Source: Lepeophtheirus salmonis
Lineage: Eukaryota > Arthropoda > Copepoda > Siphonostomatoida > Caligidae
DNA: 64,000 nucleotides
Direction of reading: 5' to 3'
Assembly: GCF_016086655.4 (NCBI RefSeq)
Contig: NC_052136.2
Location: forward strand, 48,848,492-48,912,491
The notes under the pieces were generated by a model that worked only from the letters and a program-made list of their open reading frames with translations, made no database searches and was not told where the DNA came from. Position 1 is the stretch's first letter; every line of letters starts with the position of its first letter. Shown here in pieces: positions 59,402-64,000 of the stretch. A program made the translations under genes and the position numbers.

Positions 59402-59946
59402 CAAGTGTGCACGTCTAAAACTGAACACTCCTTTAAATTTTACAGCTTGAGGGCTAGACGAGGGGTTCTTTTGTAGACCTTAAGGCCAATATTTTTCTTA
59501 ACTATCCGGTCCATGGTCCTTCTGCTGACGTTGAACTCCCTGGAGAGGCCGCTGACGGTGACCTTGCCTCTCTTGTCCTCGACATACTTTTTTTCACGGC
59601 AGCAGCCATTTTGTCCGACCTTCGAGGCCTTGACTTAGATCTTGTGGTTGCCTCAGGAGTCCCTTTGGCTACCACGCTGTAAACACTGGTGCGGCTGCAG
59701 TTTAGAACCTGGGCAATTTCAGTGGGAGTTTTTCCCCGCTCGGAAAGTTCCAAAATTGCGACTAGACGTCTCTCCATATTTATCGGCTGTCCTTTCATTG
59801 TTACTATTTAGATTTTGCTAGAGTTTTGTTTATAACTATTCAAGATCCTTGCCTCGAAGTATAAACTTGTTTCAACTCAATAAAATCACGAACATGTGCA
59901 TTGCGTAAAATTTAAAGGAGTGTTCAGTTTTAGACGCACAGACCTG
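59402..59946. mobile_element. Tc1/mariner-type mini-element, 545 bp, near-perfect TIRs
   Basis: The 44-bp TIRs are the best preserved in the window. The inner 32 bases (starting CGTCTAAAACTGAACACTCC) are identical at both ends, and only the outer dozen differ. TA flanks both ends (59400-59401 and 59947-59948). The interior is GC-richer and encodes only a DNA-binding domain on the minus strand. The low divergence of the ends implies a relatively recent insertion. Confidence 0.93.
59440..59798 (-). CDS. DNA-binding-domain-only transposase-like protein (one frameshift)
   Basis: The ATG at 59796-59798 opens MKGQPINMERRLVAILELSE. A first HTH follows, with KTPTEIAQVLNCSRTSVYSV, then a basic linker SRPRRSDKMAAAVKK. 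At the T7 run (plus strand 59588-59594) the frame shifts by one base. The next frame reads RGKVTVSGLSREFNVSRRTM (second HTH), DRIVKKNIGLKV, YKRTPRLALKL and a TAA at 59440-59442, inside the TIR. This is the bipartite paired-like DNA-binding region of a Tc1/mariner transposase with no catalytic domain at all. With one extra base in the homopolymer, 119 codons would be continuous. Such a protein could bind the TIRs and act as a repressor; that is inference. It may equally be a simple deletion derivative. Confidence 0.75.
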
Positions 59947-59948
59947 TA

Positions 59949-61845
59949 TGAATATTTGTGTCTTCTTATTTCTCTTGGAGAATAGAGCTGTTAATTAAAA
60001 CTAAATAGCGGTATGCGTAAAATAATTATAATAATATTTGTTGCTAACCTTGTTATCTCTTAGATGTAGTAGTATAAAGGATACCATTTTTATTTAGTCC
60101 ACTACTTTTATTTTCTAATCCTTTACTTTTTCTTATTCTCAATTTCAATACCAAAAGCTTATATTACAACCCTTTTTCTGGACTGAAAGGCATAATAAAA
60201 TTAACAGTATAATGAAATGTGAGAAAGAAAACTCTTGGAGAGTAGATAAGTATAATACTGTATCAGGTGGAGCTTGTTTAATATATATTACAAATAAGAT
60301 AAAAAAATATTTTCTTGAGTCTATAAATATCATTATCTAGTTTTTCACCGTTTTGAAAATATTAAGAGGTAAGTCAACCACAGCAAAAAAAATTTAAATT
60401 TGACAATTTAAAAAAAAAAAAAAAAATTATAATTTATATTGTATGTTTTACAGTTTTTAGATTAATATAAAAAAATTATTTTACCAAAAAATTCTATTAA
60501 CAACATTTTATAAAAATATCGTATCTAATTTAGTGGAATATGAAATTTCCAGAGTTCTATCAGTTGTGAAACTTCACATAAATGTTTTTCAAAACAGATA
60601 GTTCATTTATTAGCATGCTTTACTGTTCATTATTTTGACAAGATCTATGAAATGTTGCTTTCCAGCAATTGGTCTGTCTGTTAGCGTTTCATAGTTTAAC
60701 AATTTAAATGAAATATACCAAAATTTGAATGTATGCATATTGTTAATTTAGATTTTCAAAAAAGTGCAGATTTAAATAACCTTGACCTTATTGACCTTTT
60801 TATGACTTTTATTTTATTTTACTCAACCATAGCTACATTAGAAATTTTAGGGCCAAATTTTAAGAAGTCTCTTTTTCTGTTTGGTATTTTTACTCACTAG
60901 TCGCGTCGGTCAGAAGAAGAAAAAACCATTAGTGCCGCGGAGGATTACGGAGGATAAAGTGGTTGAGGGGATGGATCTGAGAGCTATTTTAATTCATGCT
61001 CCTGCAAGATATGCAACTTTTTCTTTGAAGATTCTCCAGCTGCATAGTACTTCCTAAAATTACGCTTCAGATCTTATAAAATACTACCCACCTTCTTCAA
61101 TAATATATGAACAAACTTTAAGAAACATTATCAATATGTAGAACAGACACTTTAAGAACATCGCAGGCAGACAAGTTGGGATTTTTTGTTAGCTATTTTG
61201 TCTCACTATGATACCTTTTAACTATCATTTTATAACTTTTTATGCTAGGTACTATATTTCCTGATGATGTGTTTTTTTATAATTGTTGTGACTGTCAGAT
61301 TTTAGGGATCTAAAGAGAAAATTAATTTTAAACTATAATGTTTATTTATATTTTAGTCTAAACACAAATTTTCTTGTATTCATTTTACAAATATGTACAT
61401 ATTTTGATTTTTTTAGTGGATGTGCATGTAAGAATAAATAAGACCAGTTGAGGGGGGGAAAACATTTCTTACTAGTTCAGGGAGAGAAAAGGGAGAAGGA
61501 AAATTTTGACAATCTTCAGTCGAAAACTTTTTTCTTAGGAAATGAGAAATTGATGATAGATTGTATAAAAATAAAGATGATTTATCATCCAACACTTCCA
61601 CTGAATCAAAAAATGCTGAAGAGATAAATGATGTGACTAATATAAATACTAAACTTACAAAATATAGAGGAATAATAAATATTTTTACACTCTAACTATC
61701 ATCTGATTTTGATCCCACAAAAATGTCAGTTCGAGAAAATTGCTAAAGCCATGAACTAAAACTTCAATCAACTTCCTCTTAATGGAGACATAATTCGCTA
61801 AAAGGGAACTGATTTTTGAAAAGAAAAATGTATACTTTCATGCAG
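59949..61845. other. Gene-poor AT-rich stretch
   Basis: No gene recognised. ORFs 60145-60333 and 61413-61601 (minus) are unrecognised. A GC-rich patch at about 60900-60985 (with GTGCCGCGGAGGATTACGGA) is isolated and unexplained. Sequence from about 61690 may be degraded upstream coding sequence of the relic that follows. Confidence 0.35.
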
Positions 61846-62170
61846 AACAAGTGAGGCTCAAACTGGTGCTATTTATGATAGTATTTCAAACTGTAGCATA
61901 GTTGACAATATTAAAGACATATGCTTTGACACAATAAATTTAAAAACAAGAAGGATTACTAAAGCTTGTATTTGTCTCTAATTGTTTCTTAAGACATATT
62001 ACACCTGACGCAGAAACACCTTATTATGGAACTTAAAATTTTCTATCATGTTTTCTAATTAACATCTTTTGCAGAGGTTAAATTTTTCGGAACTTTTTTT
62101 TGCCGATATAAGAGTATGAAGTGGCACAATAGATTAAAACGACTCAAGATAAGTTTGAGAAATTAAAAGT
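61846..62170 (+). pseudogene. Transposase-like relic of the unclassified family (copy 3, N-terminal part)
   Basis: The plus strand reads TSEAQTGAIYDSISNCSIVD with NIKDICFDTINLKTRRITK (61849-61965). In a shifted frame come DILHLTQKHLIMELKIFYHV (about 61990-62055) and, after a stop, FAEVKFFGTFFCRYKSMKWH (about 62070-62130). In family members as I recall them this is GxxQAxAVYxxLxxWxxxDKVxxxCFDTTxxNTGxxxGAC, then LLxLACRHHxxELxL, then PExxLFxxF. The HH block overlaps the start of copy 1 (LIWLACWHYIGEV), tying the three fragments into one protein. DT is kept, but NTG is degraded. It is followed at once by a mariner relic. Confidence 0.65.
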
Positions 62171-62329
62171 ACAGTACGTTTCAGATCAATTGTCCTCATC
62201 GCAAATCATTATTTGAAGTCGGAAACATAACTCAAATCAAACACTAAGAAATTTAAAGATTGTGTGACACTTTTTTTATATTTTTTACATTCATTTTTTT
62301 TAAACCAGTTTATAAATATGGAACACAGA

Positions 62330-62860
62330 AAAATAAATTACGCTATTTCTCTCTTCCACTTGGTCCATGAACCAGAAGACATTGGCTGGTCTCAAACAGT
62401 CGGTAAACGAATCCCCGGGTTTTCCATTGTGAATAAGGCAGAATATTCACTGGTGAGCAAGGCAATCATCTATCAAACTGTTTCTGATGATTTTGGATTA
62501 TCTAATCGCCTACAGTATTCTCATCTTCTCACTGTTTCAATGAAGGCCGAAAGAGTGATCTACATATGTGGAATTACTTATTTCCTTCTTAAGATCCACT
62601 GGTGGTTATTTTCGATTTTTTTTCTGAAGGAAAATTCATTACATTAGATCGATCACTTAACAGCCAAAATGACGAGTGGATCTGCTAAGATGTTCACAAA
62701 GCTCCTGCTGTCTTCAGAAATAAAAATGTGGTTGTTATTATGACATTGGGTGTCATCAGTAATGAACGCAAAAACAAAAAATGGAAGATAAGTCTCCCAG
62801 AATTTATTTTTTATCCAAAATACAAATTGAAGAAGATAATGAGATCTAAATAAATATGAA
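62330..62860 (+). pseudogene. Mariner-like transposase relic, HTH to first catalytic Asp region
   Basis: The 127-codon plus-strand ORF (62264-62647) contains KAIIYQTVSDDFGLSNRLQY and SHLLTVSMKAERV (62460-62565). These equal the second HTH and linker of mariner transposases (xxRxVKxDLxLxSYRLQxxxLLxxxxKxxRV). After a frameshift it reads GGYFRFFSEGKFITLDRSLN (about 62590-62660), the first catalytic block (usually FSDEKxFTVDxxxNxQN), followed by SQNDEWIC, HKAPAVFRNK and VVVIMTLGVISNE (about 62690-62770). The Asp of SDEK is Gly (SEGK). The rest of the catalytic domain is missing. No TIRs were found. Confidence 0.8.
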
Positions 62861-64000
62861 CAAATGTTACCTTTTATTTCTACCAATCCCATAAATATTC
62901 CCTTCCTATCTTTTTTTCTGTTGTGAGATATTGTTTTATTTTTTTCTGATAAAATCTTTATCAAAATCAGAGCATATTTTGTTTGATTTATTTAAGGTAG
63001 AAAAGTATGGTGGAAGTCCATCATAGATTTTTTTATACCAAAATATAAATAAATAACAAAACACTAAGTTTCATATTTCATTATCATCATATGATCTATT
63101 ATCTACTTTCATCATTTTTTTTTCAACTTTGAGTTACCTTATAATAAGACATTTAACATATCTTGGATGAACAAAATAAAATAAAATTTAAGCATTAAAT
63201 GGAAAGACCCATTTATAAATACTAGCTGTAACGCCTTGCATTTTTCTGAGTTATACAGCATCGACAAACAAAAAAACTTTGGTTTACTCATATACATTTG
63301 CTTTATTATCATAGAAGATATCTTCTCAACAAATCATCAGTATTTCATGAGTATACTCACACATAGTTAAACGTAAATCAATAAGGTGATAAGCAAAAAT
63401 CAGTTGTGACATTGGAGAAAATGAAGAAAAATATAAACCAAGACATTTGCAATAATTTTATGAGGTGTATTTTTTCATTTGATTATAAAATTTTTGCATG
63501 ATGGCATATTTTTTAAAGGCGAGCTTTCCATCAATACGTACTCCAAAATTAAACAATAGTGAAAACACCTTAGGAACCCGGGCAATGTTTTTTTTTATTA
63601 TTATTTTCTTATCAAAAAAAAATTACATACTCAAAAAAGCTTAGGATTTATAACCCTAAATTAATATACCTCTACACACGCTCATTGATTTTTTATTTTT
63701 ATAGGATATGGTTTTTTTTATTTACTATTATATCTTAGCATTACAATAAACAATCAAATAAAAAATCTGGAAGAATTGCATTATAACAATTTAAATAAAA
63801 AATTATTTTATAGTATAAATAATCATTTAACAATATTGAAAATAAAAATAAAAATGATATAAGTATATAATAAAACATTAAAGAAAATAATATTTTTTTT
63901 AACGGACACAAATACTTACACTAAAAAGTTTATAACTTTAAAAACGTTAAAAGTTATAATAAATATTACAGTAATAAAATTTTTCGTAACTTTAACCTAT
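62861..64000. other. AT-rich spacer to window end
   Basis: No gene recognised. ATACTAGCTGTAACGCCTTG at about 63221-63240 resembles the kind of GC-richer 3' tail seen in some retroposons but has no partner here. The minus-strand ORF 62653-62964 is mostly a shadow of the mariner relic. Confidence 0.4.

Overview
This window is AT-rich eukaryotic DNA with no intact host gene that I can recognise. It is a graveyard of decayed transposable elements sitting in long, very AT-rich, low-complexity spacers. There are no operons, tRNAs, rRNAs, CRISPR arrays or bacterial-type signals. The dominant family is mariner/Tc1-like transposons, in about fourteen separable copies or fragments. The rest is pieces of LINEs, a Bel/Pao integrase, a Ty3/Gypsy Pol tail, a P-element/THAP9-like transposase and a transposase-like family I cannot classify. 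This mix fits an arthropod. From memory of similar repeats, a caligid copepod such as the salmon louse is my best guess, but that is inference.

Layout. 0-10 kb: a remnant of the unclassified transposase-like family (905-1745, minus), a mariner DNA-binding fragment (about 4.98-5.09 kb), a mariner deletion derivative with both terminal inverted repeats (TIRs) and TA target duplications (5620-6479), and a DD34D mariner relic (8905-9600). 11-20 kb: hAT-like MITE ends, a 0.6-kb fold-back element with internal tandem repeats (14122-14738), and a P-like transposase relic on the minus strand (about 16.6-20.1 kb) split at a TA by a 1.2-kb mariner (18445-19651). 22-30 kb: two LINE fragments facing each other (22985-24880), a Bel/Pao integrase fragment (27785-28440) and a mariner C-terminus. 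31-43 kb: a MITE, a second deletion derivative of the 5620 family (34702-35313), a mariner HTH fragment, the second unclassified-family fragment (36985-37625), diverged direct repeats (39.3-40.3 kb), a LINE reverse-transcriptase tail (41.8-42.45 kb) and a 94-bp MITE. 44-54 kb: a mariner relic inside the longest ORF of the window, a Gypsy tail, a 1.19-kb mariner with TIRs (46493-47683), a LINE RT piece with YADD, a perfect 19-bp hairpin and a LINE ORF1 with a CCHC knuckle. 55-64 kb: four mariner-type copies in tandem neighbourhood. The last is a 545-bp element (59402-59946) with near-perfect TIRs that encodes only a two-HTH DNA-binding domain. A third unclassified-family fragment and another mariner relic follow.

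How it fits together: nothing here forms a pathway. The elements record successive invasions, mostly internal deletion derivatives and truncated copies. The most interesting items are the DNA-binding-domain-only element, the nested mariner-in-P insertion with an uninterrupted frame across the junction, and the three-copy unclassified transposase-like family. All family names rest on recognising protein motifs by eye; no search was run.
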